This document shows, piece by piece, positions 36,174 to 44,052 of a DNA stretch of 64,000 bases (positions are counted from its first letter, which is position 1; each line of letters opens with the position of its first letter). The notes under the pieces were generated by a model. The model saw nothing but the letters and a program-made list of their open reading frames with translations, was not told where the DNA came from and did no database searches. Origin of the DNA: Gilvimarinus polysaccharolyticus. Lineage in GTDB: Bacteria; Pseudomonadota; Gammaproteobacteria; Pseudomonadales; Cellvibrionaceae. The translations under genes were made by a program, and so were the position numbers. The stretch lies in assembly GCF_001187555.1 (NCBI RefSeq), contig NZ_LFIJ01000001.1, forward strand, positions 1,080,169 through 1,144,168, read 5' to 3'.

Positions 36174-36611
36174 TCAATGCTCAAGAGCTCCATGCAACCA
36201 TTGTAAAAACTGCGGGTAAGGTAGGGCGCCCGCTTGCTGAGCTACGCTTACTCCATTGCGAAAAAGCATTAAGGTGGGAATACTGCGAATCGAGAATTGT
36301 GCTGAAGCTTGTGGAGCTTGCTCGGTGTTGACCTTAATAAACCGTGCGATAGGCTCAAGCTCATTTGCTGCACGTACATAACTTGGCGCAAAAGTTTTGC
36401 AGGGGCCACACCAGTCAGCCCAAAAATCCACAACCATCGGTAGCTGCTCCTTACCTAGCCAATGTGCAAGCTGGCTATCATTGGCAGTAATTGGTTGACC
36501 TGAAAATATAGCCTTGTGACATTTTCCGCACTTGGGGTTATCGCTCAAACGATGTTCATCTACACGATTGGCGGTTAAACAGTGCGAGCAAAGTGTTTGA
36601 ATAATTGACAT
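36174..36611 (-). CDS. trxC: Thioredoxin 2 (TrxC-like, zinc-binding N-terminus)
   Basis: A cytoplasmic thiol-disulfide reductase. The N-terminal zinc ribbon with two Cys pairs (CSHC and CGKC, residues about 8-31) distinguishes Trx2 from Trx1. The thioredoxin domain has VVDFWADWCGPCKTFAP (active WCGPC about residues 67-71) and the cis-Pro in IRSIPTLMLF. I chose ATG 36611, which has CTGGAAA upstream and gives the standard TrxC start; a TTG five codons earlier is open. Length (145) is typical. It is transcribed alone, converging on sbcC. Confidence 0.93.
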   Translation of the reverse strand: MSIIQTLCSHCLTANRVDEHRLSDNPKCGKCHKAIFSGQPITANDSQLAHWLGKEQLPMVVDFWADWCGPCKTFAPSYVRAANELEPIARFIKVNTEQAPQASAQFSIRSIPTLMLFRNGVSVAQQAGALPYPQFLQWLHGALEH

Positions 36612-37087
36612 AAGAATTTCCAGCAATATAAAGACGCGGTTAGTATAACAAGAATAGTCGATTGTTTTGGCTCAGAGAGCAGCGCATGGCCCATCCGCCA
36701 GTGCAGGGCTGTACCACCTGCGTATAATTCTTGAGCTGGGTTAACTCCAAGGTAGCCATAATAAAGCCCCTTTATACTATCTCGAAGCCCAAATTAGGCC
36801 ATCATTCAGTCATATTTAGACATCAGCACATGTATTTTAAGCTCTATTCATAAGTTGTTATTTCAAGAGCAGAGGTGTAGATTTATGCCAGCAACGGTTT
36901 CAGTTGTGTACCTATACCAAAGGATTTGGAGCATAGCACATGAAATATCTATAAACTTACCCAGATATATCTTAGCCAGCACAAATAAAGTATAAAAATT
37001 AAGGTGACAGAAACTAGATGTTTTAAAAACAGCTAGATTTTTCACCCTAATAAGCGTTAAACACACACTTAAATCAAGGAAGAGATC
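36612..37087. other. AT-rich gap between trxC and the tyrosinase gene
   Basis: No gene, repeat or hairpin that I can support in these 476 bases. It should hold both divergent promoters. A 67-codon frame on the - strand (36863-37066) does not look like protein. Confidence 0.4.
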
Positions 37088-38389
37088 ATGAAAATATTAC
37101 TGAAAAGTTTTCTTTTTATTACGCTCATCGTGAGCATAACAACTGTACAGGCATCTCAGTACCTTAGAAAAAATGCATCAACCGATGCGGCGAAAGAAGA
37201 CCTTAAAGCTTTAGATGTTGCCTTAAAAAAGATGAAAGCGATGGGCTGTAGTGAGCCATTCAGCTGGTACTATCAAGGCGCAACTCATTCCATTCCTGAT
37301 AAAATAGACAAAAATCCATTATGCCCGTCTTATACTAATAAGAAGGATCTAAAGTGGGCTTGGGATACATGCACCCACCAAGACGGCTCTGAAATTCACT
37401 TTCTTTTATGGCACCGGCTTTACATTGCACACTTCGAGAAAATTGTAAGAAAACTATCGGGAAAGTCGGACTTTGCTTTGCCTTACTGGAACTATATCGA
37501 CCCTAGCAACAGAGTTATGCCTGCAGATTTTCGAGAAAGCAGCACGGCTCTATTTGAAACGTCTAGACTCCCATCGTTAAATAATGGAAACAAAATTGAA
37601 TCGTTCATGGATAATAACTTGAACATTAATAATTTGATGAAAAATCGAGTTTTTTCAGTGTTTAACCGAAACATTGATTCAGCTCCTCATGGAGCAATGC
37701 ATGCGTATATCGGGGGGGATTATGAAGGAAAAGAGATGTGGAACCCAATATTCCAAAGTGACAAAAACTATGGCTTGATGGCTCATGTACCATCGGCAGG
37801 TTTTGATCCAATATTTTGGTTGCATCACTCAAACATAGATTTTCTATGGCAAGCCTGGGAGTTGAGCCCAAATGGAAAAAGACCCTCTTTAGACGAGTTA
37901 AAAGCGGCACCGTGGCCCTATAAATTTTTCGATGAAAATGGTGTCAAAGTAGAATATACAATTGAAGAGGCGTACCAAGCAGCTTTCAAAATAGACTACC
38001 AATACGATCAACTACAATCGGCAATTGAAGCTTTCGACTCAGGGGAGCATAAATTACTCGTCTCAGAGAACACCCAGCAAGTTAAAAAGCTTATTTGGCA
38101 ACAAAGCATTGAAAAGGCAACTAAAAATAACAAGTTAGTTATTGATACTCCAAAAATCCAAAACCAGAAAAACATGGAGCTAATGTTACTTGATCGTCCA
38201 GAAGCACTTGTAATAGAGGTGACTGTTAGCTTTGAGAGTCAACCCAAAGATACTTACAACGTATTTATAGTGGATGGTAGTGGAAACAAAACGCTAACAG
38301 GAGTTATGACATTCTTTGGTGCCGACCATCATATGCAAGGGCATAAAAACCATCAATCTTTGGGGAAAAAAAATTCACCTATGATATAA
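37088..38389 (+). CDS. Secreted tyrosinase-family copper oxidase, C-terminus cut by an A-run frameshift
   Basis: Tyrosinases use a paired copper site to hydroxylate phenols and oxidise catechols. Signal peptide about 1-22 (ending VQA). Copper-A region: His pair candidates in THQDGSEIHFLLWHRLYIAHFEK (about 97-117). Copper-B: APHGAMHAYIGG (about 200) and FDPIFWLHHSNIDFLWQ (about 240-256). After about residue 360 a beta-domain resembles the C-terminal domain of plant polyphenol oxidases (ALVIEVTVSFESQ). The frame ends at TAA 38387 just after an eight-A run. A -1 shift in that run continues with KKFTYDISSEIPASGDYDLVI to SMALYRY and a stop at 38491-38493, completing the domain. A hairpin follows the second stop, so the true gene end is probably 38493. 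Confidence 0.85.
   Translation: MKILLKSFLFITLIVSITTVQASQYLRKNASTDAAKEDLKALDVALKKMKAMGCSEPFSWYYQGATHSIPDKIDKNPLCPSYTNKKDLKWAWDTCTHQDGSEIHFLLWHRLYIAHFEKIVRKLSGKSDFALPYWNYIDPSNRVMPADFRESSTALFETSRLPSLNNGNKIESFMDNNLNINNLMKNRVFSVFNRNIDSAPHGAMHAYIGGDYEGKEMWNPIFQSDKNYGLMAHVPSAGFDPIFWLHHSNIDFLWQAWELSPNGKRPSLDELKAAPWPYKFFDENGVKVEYTIEEAYQAAFKIDYQYDQLQSAIEAFDSGEHKLLVSENTQQVKKLIWQQSIEKATKNNKLVIDTPKIQNQKNMELMLLDRPEALVIEVTVSFESQPKDTYNVFIVDGSGNKTLTGVMTFFGADHHMQGHKNHQSLGKKNSPMI
38362..38374 (+). other. G4-A8-T slippery tract in the tyrosinase gene
   Basis: Four G (38362-38365), eight A (38366-38373) and T lie in the frame GGG AAA AAA AAT. The heptamer A AAA AAT permits a -1 slip, which would join the main frame to the 39-codon extension that ends at 38493. 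A ninth A would do the same. It may be recoding, transcriptional slippage, phase variation or an assembly error. Confidence 0.6.
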
Positions 38390-38504
38390 GCTCCGAAATC
38401 CCTGCCAGTGGTGACTATGATCTTGTGATAGAAAGTCAGCGAGAAAAAGGCGAATCACTGACCGTGCAAAGCATGGCACTTTATCGATACTAACCCGTAA
38501 CAAA

Positions 38505-38547
38505 GCTAGCCAGTAGGGTACAGTAAACCTGAACCTTACTGGCTAGC
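38505..38547 (+). terminator. Hairpin after the extended tyrosinase frame
   Basis: GCTAGCCAGTAGGG (38505-38518) pairs with CCTTACTGGCTAGC (38534-38547) with one G-U pair. It lies 11 bases after the stop of the -1 frame (38493). There is no T-run, so termination would be weak or factor-assisted. Confidence 0.55.
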
Positions 38548-38792
38548 GTCAGTGGTATTGAGTTAAAGATTCAATCATCTTACTTGGATCTGGTTATAGG
38601 GGTTACACCAATTGTCCCTTGAGTCGGGACCGTAAGCTCACACTCAAACTTGCATAAGGATAATACGACAATCCAAGTCAGACGATTGCATTTATAAACT
38701 AATGGCCGTCTCACATATTCAAAACCTTTTCTACACAGCCGGAAGTCTTGAAACATCCAGGTAGGTGGTCGAAATCCTCTGTTTAAGAAATT

Positions 38793-38861
38793 CCACACTT
38801 TAGCTGTAAACCGCCGATAAATTTCACACTTTGGTTGTAGGAATTTTCACTTTTGGTTGTT
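38793..38861. repeat. Three imperfect direct repeats, possible IS21-like end
   Basis: CCACACTTTAGCTGTA (38793-38808), TCACACTTTGGTTGTA (38824-38839) and TCACTTTTGGTTGTT (38847-38861) are variants of one 16-base unit spaced by about 31 and 23 bases. Clustered subterminal repeats are typical of IS21-family ends, but no istA/istB gene is present, so at most this is a remnant. Confidence 0.4.
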
Positions 38862-38903
38862 CAAACATCCAGTGGCTTATGCTCTGATCTGCCTCACCTT
38901 TTG

Positions 38904-38931
38904 GGTGCGCATAATGTATATTATGTTAAAT
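38904..38931. other. dif: dif site for XerC/XerD chromosome dimer resolution
   Basis: XerC arm GGTGCGCATAA (38904-38914), central TGTATA (38915-38920) and XerD arm TTATGTTAAAT (38921-38931) match the E. coli dif sequence as I remember it at all 28 positions. dif is where XerCD, activated by FtsK, resolves chromosome dimers; it marks the replication terminus. Flanking gene orientation supports this. An element that copied dif (IMEX-type) is the alternative, but no phage or integrase genes adjoin it. Confidence 0.93.
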
Positions 38932-39108
38932 TTGGTATTATGGCGGTACGCTAGTACCCTCAAGGTGGACAATGCTCTAAAGCCTTCGGTGTGGATGTAA
39001 TTCTGTACGCGTACCAAAGCCCTCATAAGGGCTCATCTTTAGGAAGTACTTTATGCTTTACGATCGTTACAAGAAGGTCGACAAACCTCGCGTCACTTCT
39101 AAGTTCAG

Positions 39109-39351
39109 CTACCCATCAATGAATGCAAACCCTATCAACATCACAATCAGTGCCAATTGCAGCCCACCCGCACGAACACAAATATCTCTATCTTTTTCTG
39201 AAAACATATTTGTTTTAAAAAACCAAAATGGATTTGTGTGTAGATATTTAGCATGCTCAGATTTTTCAATTCTTCCTAAAGCTGTCGACCAACAAGCAAT
39301 ATACATCATCACTACGACACCAAAAGCTAGCATATAAATTATTTTAATCAT
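39109..39351 (-). CDS. Small hypothetical membrane protein next to dif
   Basis: An 80-residue protein with a hydrophobic segment at each end (about 3-23 and 60-78) and a basic, aromatic middle (KYLHTNPFWFFKTNMFSEKDRD), so a two-helix inner-membrane protein is likely. The composition is protein-like, unlike the frame on the other strand. The ribosome site is weak (GAAAGTGG). I do not recognise a family. Confidence 0.5.
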   Translation of the reverse strand: MIKIIYMLAFGVVVMMYIACWSTALGRIEKSEHAKYLHTNPFWFFKTNMFSEKDRDICVRAGGLQLALIVMLIGFAFIDG

Positions 39352-40053
39352 GTAACCACTTTCAATATGGTAGGAGAATATTCGTCACCCGAAAACGTTC
39401 ATTATACATGCCCGTAAAAGAGTGTCGAAAGATGTGGGCGATGACGGAGAAAATTTCGCCCGCTGATTCGTGCGAAATTGCGCCTAACCTCAAAAATAAA
39501 TCTCAAGATCGGGATGGACTCGTTCTGTTTGACCGAGCGATGCAAGTCCCGTTTCGATGGGCTCGATAGGCATAAAAGCCGCTCACGACGAGGGGAAGTT
39601 GTATCTAATCCGGTGTTTTGCAGCATTCCCCCAGTTCCTTGGGTACGGGTGGCCTCGGGTTTATTCTGGCCGTTTGGCACAAATTTACACCCAAACGCCC
39701 CGCGACGCAAACCCCAGCAGCGCCCTGCCCGGTTGCCCCAAAATAGCGATAGCCGCGTTGCACATAAAGCTGCGGGTCAAGCTTTATACTTAAGGCCATA
39801 GTGTTAAGTCGGAGTCATACGGACGGAAATCGTCAAGCCGGATAGGCGAGCCAAAAAGCTACATTTATCAGCTACTCAGACACTGTTTTGGTCGCAAAAA
39901 ATCATGACTCCTATAGCTGCGGATACAGCGGAGATTAAAGTAGAGCTTGGCAAGATTGATCACTTTCACTTTCTCGACTGTACTTTACTAAACTTTAAAA
40001 GGTGGCAATTAAATTATATTTCCCTCAATGTTTTTAAGGTGTTTTGAGTTGAA
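39352..40053. other. Unassigned 700-base region
   Basis: Overlapping frames occur on both strands (39402-39710 -, 39478-39801 +, 39557-39793 +). Their products are rich in Arg, Pro and Ser, without signal, membrane or domain features, so I do not call a gene. The middle (39590-39790) is GC-rich compared with its AT-rich flanks. It could be a decayed insertion or a non-coding repeat found elsewhere in the genome. I see no hairpin terminator for dsbD here. Confidence 0.4.
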
Positions 40054-41787
40054 TCACGGTAATGCTCGAGCTATCGCGTTTTCCACGATGCCTTCTGTAA
40101 GTAGCTGGGGCAATAATTCAGGCTCGCCGCCACCGACGGGATACATTAAATAAAGAGGTATTCCACTACGCTTGTACTGCGTTAAAAGTTTAGTTATTTC
40201 TGGATTTTTATTGGTCCAGTCACCCACCAACACAGTAATATCGTGCTGTTGGAATTGAGCTTTAATACTAGCGGTTAAAGCTATCTTCTCATTGACTTTA
40301 CAGGTTAAACACCAATCTGCCGTGAGATCAACAAACACAGGCTTACCCTGCACTCTATAGCTTTCTAATCGCGCTTCGGTGTAGGTTTCATTCGTGTTGA
40401 TCGAGCGATCATGCGGGCTCGAGCTCATACTAGCTGCAATCCATACTGCAGGTATTAATACGGTCAGAGCCATCCCGTTTTTTATTAGTTGAAAGCGTCG
40501 GCTATTGGGAGAGATGCCAAGCACCCAAAGCGCCAAAACGATTAGTAACATCCCCGTTAACGTTAAAATAACCATTTCATTGCTGGTTTGATGAGATAAC
40601 ACCCAAAGCAGCCAAATAACCGTTAAATACATGGGGAACGATAAGGCTTGTTTAAAATTTTCCATCCAGATCCCGGGTTTTGGTAGCCATTGCGACAGTG
40701 CCGGGCTGTAGCTCAGTGCGAGAAATGGCAGCGCCATACCAAAACCTAATGCAGAGAATATGACTAACGCGACTGGCGCCGATTGAGTGAGTGCCACACC
40801 TAGAGCTGTTGCCATAAACGGCGCTGTACAGGGGCTGGCAACGAGCGCAGCCAAAACACCAGTAAAAAATGATGACTTAAGCGAATTGCCCGAGGTCAGT
40901 TGTTGACCAAGCCCCATAAACGCCCCACCAAACTCGAATGCGCCTGAAAGTAACAAGCCCATCACGAAGAATAGATACGCCATCAAAGTGATAAAAATCG
41001 GGTGCTGCAGCTGAAAGCCCCACCCCAGCGACTGTCCAGTAGATCGAGCTACGAGGATAAAAATTGCTGCAAGAAGAAAAGAAGAAAGCACGCCTAAAGT
41101 GTAACTCCAACCATGACGACGATGTGCTTTTTTTGATTCATGCCCGCTGGCAAAGCTTAATGCTTTTAGCGATAAAACAGGAAAAACACATGGCATCAAG
41201 TTAAGAATCAAACCGCCCAAAAGAGCTCCTAGGATAGTAATACCAAGGTTGTAAGCTGTCGGTGAGCTGGAGTCTTTCTCTACTCGATCAGGTTGCGCTA
41301 AATCAATATTTTTAGTCCCACTACTCGTCATTACGCTATTTTTTTTGTCGATATTAAAATGATACGTCGTTGGCGGAAAACAAAGTCCTTTGTCTGCACA
41401 CCCTTGTGATGTAAGCGTCAGATCAAAGGGCTTGCCCGCATATGCGCTGATATCGGAAATCAAGTTTACGGAGTCATGGTATGTCTCAACGTCAAGCTCG
41501 AAGAACAGATCATATTTTTTTTCACCGACGGGAATACGGTACTCAATTTTAGAGACATTGCCATTTTCAAATGTTGCTTCCACGGCAAACCCATGACGAT
41601 ATAAAAAGTAGTCTTTTGCAATGTACCAGTCCATCTGTAATTGATCGTCAACGATGGTAACGGATGGAATGAATGCCTCCTCTGAATCTAAAAAAGACTC
41701 TTTCGTATTCGCAAAGCTACTTGAAGATATGCAGATAAAGGCTGTGATAAGCCAAAAAGATAAGACGCAACGGGATAAAAAATTCAC
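40054..41787 (-). CDS. dsbD: Thiol:disulfide interchange protein DsbD
   Basis: DsbD carries electrons from cytoplasmic thioredoxin across the inner membrane to periplasmic thiol proteins. Signal peptide about 1-26. The N-terminal periplasmic domain has the redox pair in QGCADKGLCFPP. The membrane domain (about 180-440, eight helices) carries the two core Cys in LMPCVFPVLS and ASPCTAPF. The C-terminal thioredoxin domain has ADWCLTCK. I start at GTG 41787 because GGAG precedes it; the TTG four codons upstream is less likely. Divergent from the TlpA-like gene across a shared 235-base region with TAAGGTT boxes, so it probably powers that locus. TrxC at 36 kb is one possible cytoplasmic donor. Confidence 0.93.
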   Translation of the reverse strand: MNFLSRCVLSFWLITAFICISSSSFANTKESFLDSEEAFIPSVTIVDDQLQMDWYIAKDYFLYRHGFAVEATFENGNVSKIEYRIPVGEKKYDLFFELDVETYHDSVNLISDISAYAGKPFDLTLTSQGCADKGLCFPPTTYHFNIDKKNSVMTSSGTKNIDLAQPDRVEKDSSSPTAYNLGITILGALLGGLILNLMPCVFPVLSLKALSFASGHESKKAHRRHGWSYTLGVLSSFLLAAIFILVARSTGQSLGWGFQLQHPIFITLMAYLFFVMGLLLSGAFEFGGAFMGLGQQLTSGNSLKSSFFTGVLAALVASPCTAPFMATALGVALTQSAPVALVIFSALGFGMALPFLALSYSPALSQWLPKPGIWMENFKQALSFPMYLTVIWLLWVLSHQTSNEMVILTLTGMLLIVLALWVLGISPNSRRFQLIKNGMALTVLIPAVWIAASMSSSPHDRSINTNETYTEARLESYRVQGKPVFVDLTADWCLTCKVNEKIALTASIKAQFQQHDITVLVGDWTNKNPEITKLLTQYKRSGIPLYLMYPVGGGEPELLPQLLTEGIVENAIARALP

Positions 41788-41831
41788 GGGGTGCTCCAAT
41801 AAAGTACGCTTTGGTTGTAGCTTGGCATAAC

Positions 41832-41849
41832 AACCTTACAGCAACCTTA
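41832..41849 (-). promoter_or_regulatory. Response-regulator box facing dsbD
   Basis: On the - strand, TAAGGTT, four bases, TAAGGTT (11-base period), 45 bases before the dsbD start. The layout matches the direct-repeat sites of PmrA/QseB-type regulators. The likely binder is the regulator at 44940-45608. It mirrors the box at 41922-41939. Confidence 0.6.
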
Positions 41850-41921
41850 CGGGTGTCATAACGGTCATAAAAGAAGGTTAGCCAGCAATGATTATTGAGT
41901 AGTTAAATTTTATTAGTCTTG

Positions 41922-41939
41922 TAAGGTTTTGGTAAGGTT
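41922..41939 (+). promoter_or_regulatory. Response-regulator box facing the TlpA-DUF4266-DUF3570-ApbE operon
   Basis: TAAGGTT (41922-41928), TTGG, TAAGGTT (41933-41939), with a -10-like CATACT 7 bases further on (41947-41952). The box therefore occupies the -35 region, as expected for an activator of the OmpR/PmrA class. Direct repeats with an 11-base period occur on both sides of this divergent region. Confidence 0.62.
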
Positions 41940-42022
41940 CGAATGCCATACTGTTCTCAATCAACAGCATTTTCGGTAGGAATTCACTATTCGACCGTGT
42001 GAATTAATTTAGAGGGCAGTAA

Positions 42023-42493
42023 ATGTTCAAAAAATCCAGTTTTTCGTTATTCCTCTTACTTTTTAGTTTCTATGGGTGGGCAGATAACATATTGCCTCAA
42101 GAGACTTTCAGTGAAATCAAGCAATCTGCGGGGATGAAAGATGGCGATATTGTTTACGTTGATTTTTGGGCGTCTTGGTGCAACCCCTGCCGAAAGTCCT
42201 TCCCTTGGATGAACAAAATGGTCGATAAGTACGAAAGCCAAGGCTTTAAAATTCTTGCTATTAATGTGGACAAAGATCGGGCACTAGCAGAAAAGTTTTT
42301 AGCGAGTGTAGATATCACCTTCCCCATTTATTACGACCCTGAAGGAAACTTCGCCAAAACATTTAAATTAAAAGGCATGCCGTCGAGTTTTATCTTGGAT
42401 TCTAATGGCGCGGTATTACAAACGCACAAAGGTTTTTTCGAGAATCAAGTGGACACCTATGAGAATGAAATTCAATCCCTACTCAAACACTAG
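42023..42493 (+). CDS. TlpA/ResA-like periplasmic thioredoxin
   Basis: An exported thiol-disulfide oxidoreductase: signal peptide about 1-20 (ending GWA) and a thioredoxin fold with VYVDFWASWCNPCRKSFPWM (active site C53-N-P-C56) and the cis-Pro loop KLKGMPSSFILD. The Glu-containing helix between strands (YYDPEGNFAKTFKLKG) is typical of the TlpA/AhpC-like branch. It is probably kept reduced by DsbD, whose gene is divergent next to it. First gene of an operon; DUF4266 follows after 16 bases. The obvious client is that Cys-tailed lipoprotein. Confidence 0.9.
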   Translation: MFKKSSFSLFLLLFSFYGWADNILPQETFSEIKQSAGMKDGDIVYVDFWASWCNPCRKSFPWMNKMVDKYESQGFKILAINVDKDRALAEKFLASVDITFPIYYDPEGNFAKTFKLKGMPSSFILDSNGAVLQTHKGFFENQVDTYENEIQSLLKH

Positions 42494-42509
42494 TCTTGAG
42501 GACGTTTTA

Positions 42510-42731
42510 ATGAAAAAGATAATCATGTTGTTTGCCGCCGTGGCAATACTAGGCGTTACCGGCTGCAGTTCACTCGGAGTTCAGCCTTGGGAGCGAGACT
42601 TATTGGCGACCGACGAAATGTCTTTAAGTGCTGGAGCGACCGATCTCGCCCTGGATGATCACATTTATTTCAGTAAAGAAGGTACCAGTGGTGGACGTGG
42701 ATTTGCCGGAGGTGGCTGCGGATGCAACTAA
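42510..42731 (+). CDS. DUF4266 small lipoprotein with a Gly-Cys tail
   Basis: A 73-residue precursor: lipoprotein signal (lipobox VTGC, Cys about residue 19), then VQPWERDLLATDEMSL and a C-terminal GGRGFAGGGCGCN. WER near the N-terminus and the GGGCGCN end are the hallmarks of DUF4266. Two Cys separated by Gly at the extreme C-terminus would suit metal binding or thiol exchange with the TlpA-like protein; this is inference. I chose ATG 42510 (GAGGACG upstream); the frame is open further upstream but inside the previous gene. The last 10 bases overlap the DUF3570 gene. Confidence 0.85.
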   Translation: MKKIIMLFAAVAILGVTGCSSLGVQPWERDLLATDEMSLSAGATDLALDDHIYFSKEGTSGGRGFAGGGCGCN

Positions 42732-44002
42732 ATAAGACTGACCTAAAAAAAGCTTTATTTGCGGCATCATGCACCCTGCTTGCAGGCAACTCGGTGGCCC
42801 AAGATTGGGATTTTGATACCGCTATCATGTATTACGGTGAGGCCGATCGTGTTCAGGCTCTTGAAGGAATCTTTCAGGCTAAAAAGACACTTAAGGATGA
42901 CAAAGAATTTAGCGCTAAGTTGGTCGTTGATTCACTAACCGGAGCGTCGGCCAATGGTGCCGTACAACAGGCCACCGCTCAAACGTTTACAACGCCCTCT
43001 GGCAATGGCCAATATACCGCTAACACGAGTGAAACCCCTTTAGACGATACTTTTTTAGACACCCGTGTTCAAATTTCTGCCCAGTGGTCACAACCTTTAG
43101 CTGAAAACTATGTGGTATCGACAGGCGCCAATGTGTCTAACGAATACGATTACCAATCTATCGCATTCAACGGCGTGTTAGGACGCTATTTCAACAACAA
43201 AAACACCACCGCTTCATTGGGCTTATCCTATGCGTTGGATTCCGTTGACCCAGTAGGAGGCCGCCCCGTCGGGTTATCCACTATGGTGGTGGATAATGGT
43301 CAATTTTCCGATGAAGCAGCGTATAGGTCCGCATTCGATGCCACTCGACAGACTGGCGGGGAAGATGGTAAAAATACAGTTGATGTTATATTGGGATTAA
43401 CCCAAGTTATCAACCGACAATGGATTACGCAATTTAACGTAAGTCTCTCCGAAGTTGATGGTTACCTAACTGACCCTTATAAGGTGGTCAGTGAAGTTGA
43501 CGCATCCGGTATGGCAACCCAGCAACGGTATGAAAACAGACCCGGATCACGCTCCAAACAAGCTTTTTTTGCGCAGTCCAAGTATCGCTTTGAGAGCTCA
43601 GTGTGGGATATTTCTTACAGGCTGACTAATGATGACTGGGGTATAAATAGTCATACCATTGAGTCCCGCTATCGTTTTTTGTTTGACAACAATAGCTACC
43701 TAGAGCCTCATATACGTTTGTATCAGCAAGGTGAAGCAGATTTTTATACGCCATTTTTACGCGAAGGCGACGCTGTACCTGAGTTTGCGAGTGCAGACTA
43801 TAGAATTGGTAAGTTGAATGCTTATACCTTTGGTATTAAGTATGGCAAAAAACTGAAAAGTGGGCGTGAATATGGTGTTCGGTTAGAATACTACAACCAA
43901 GCGTCTCAGGATGTGGGCGTGGAGGCCCCCGGAGGGTTGAATTCGCTTGATCTCTACCCAAGCCTTGATGCCGTGATTTTGCAGTTTGACTATAAGTTTT
44001 AA
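42722..44002 (+). CDS. DUF3570 outer-membrane protein with an ApbE-type FMN-attachment motif
   Basis: A 426-residue exported protein (signal about 1-26, ending SVA) with long alternating beta-strand pattern and a C-terminal Phe after VILQFDYKF, as in outer-membrane barrels. Near the N-terminus of the mature protein is D70-S-L-T73-G-A-S76. This fits the D-x-x-(S/T)-G-A-(S/T) motif in which ApbE attaches FMN to the Thr/Ser, as in NqrB, NqrC, RnfD and RnfG. The apbE gene is next in the operon. So the protein may be a flavinylated outer-membrane redox protein. The start overlaps the DUF4266 gene by 10 bases. The motif match is seen; flavinylation is inferred. Confidence 0.82.
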   Translation: MQLNKTDLKKALFAASCTLLAGNSVAQDWDFDTAIMYYGEADRVQALEGIFQAKKTLKDDKEFSAKLVVDSLTGASANGAVQQATAQTFTTPSGNGQYTANTSETPLDDTFLDTRVQISAQWSQPLAENYVVSTGANVSNEYDYQSIAFNGVLGRYFNNKNTTASLGLSYALDSVDPVGGRPVGLSTMVVDNGQFSDEAAYRSAFDATRQTGGEDGKNTVDVILGLTQVINRQWITQFNVSLSEVDGYLTDPYKVVSEVDASGMATQQRYENRPGSRSKQAFFAQSKYRFESSVWDISYRLTNDDWGINSHTIESRYRFLFDNNSYLEPHIRLYQQGEADFYTPFLREGDAVPEFASADYRIGKLNAYTFGIKYGKKLKSGREYGVRLEYYNQASQDVGVEAPGGLNSLDLYPSLDAVILQFDYKF

Positions 44003-44052
44003 CGCTCGCTGCAATTAAGAGATTGTAGCTCAACGTACTGTAGGAGAATATC

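Larger units (their letters stand above)
38494..39108. other. Gene-poor region containing dif and short repeats
   Basis: It holds a 14-bp hairpin (38505-38547), three short direct repeats (38793-38861), the dif site (38904-38931) and a small AGCCCT-CATA-AGGGCT hairpin (39018-39033). Reading frames at 38580-38798 (-) and 39053-39337 (+) have no protein-like features that I recognise. Confidence 0.5.

Noticed and set aside
38580-38798. 72-codon - strand frame beside the repeats
   Set aside because: No domain, and its start lies inside repeat sequence; likely chance.
39053-39337. 94-codon + strand frame after dif
   Set aside because: The opposite strand (39109-39351) gives a better membrane-protein pattern; this frame has no domain or signal, although an AGGA precedes its ATG.
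39402-39801. Three overlapping frames on both strands in the GC-rich segment
   Set aside because: Composition is Arg/Pro/Ser-rich and mutually exclusive; none has convincing start signals or family resemblance.
39480-39815. GCCTAAC and GTTAAGT resembling integron attC ends
   Set aside because: They are about 330 bases apart, beyond the usual attC size, and no integrase or cassette array is seen.
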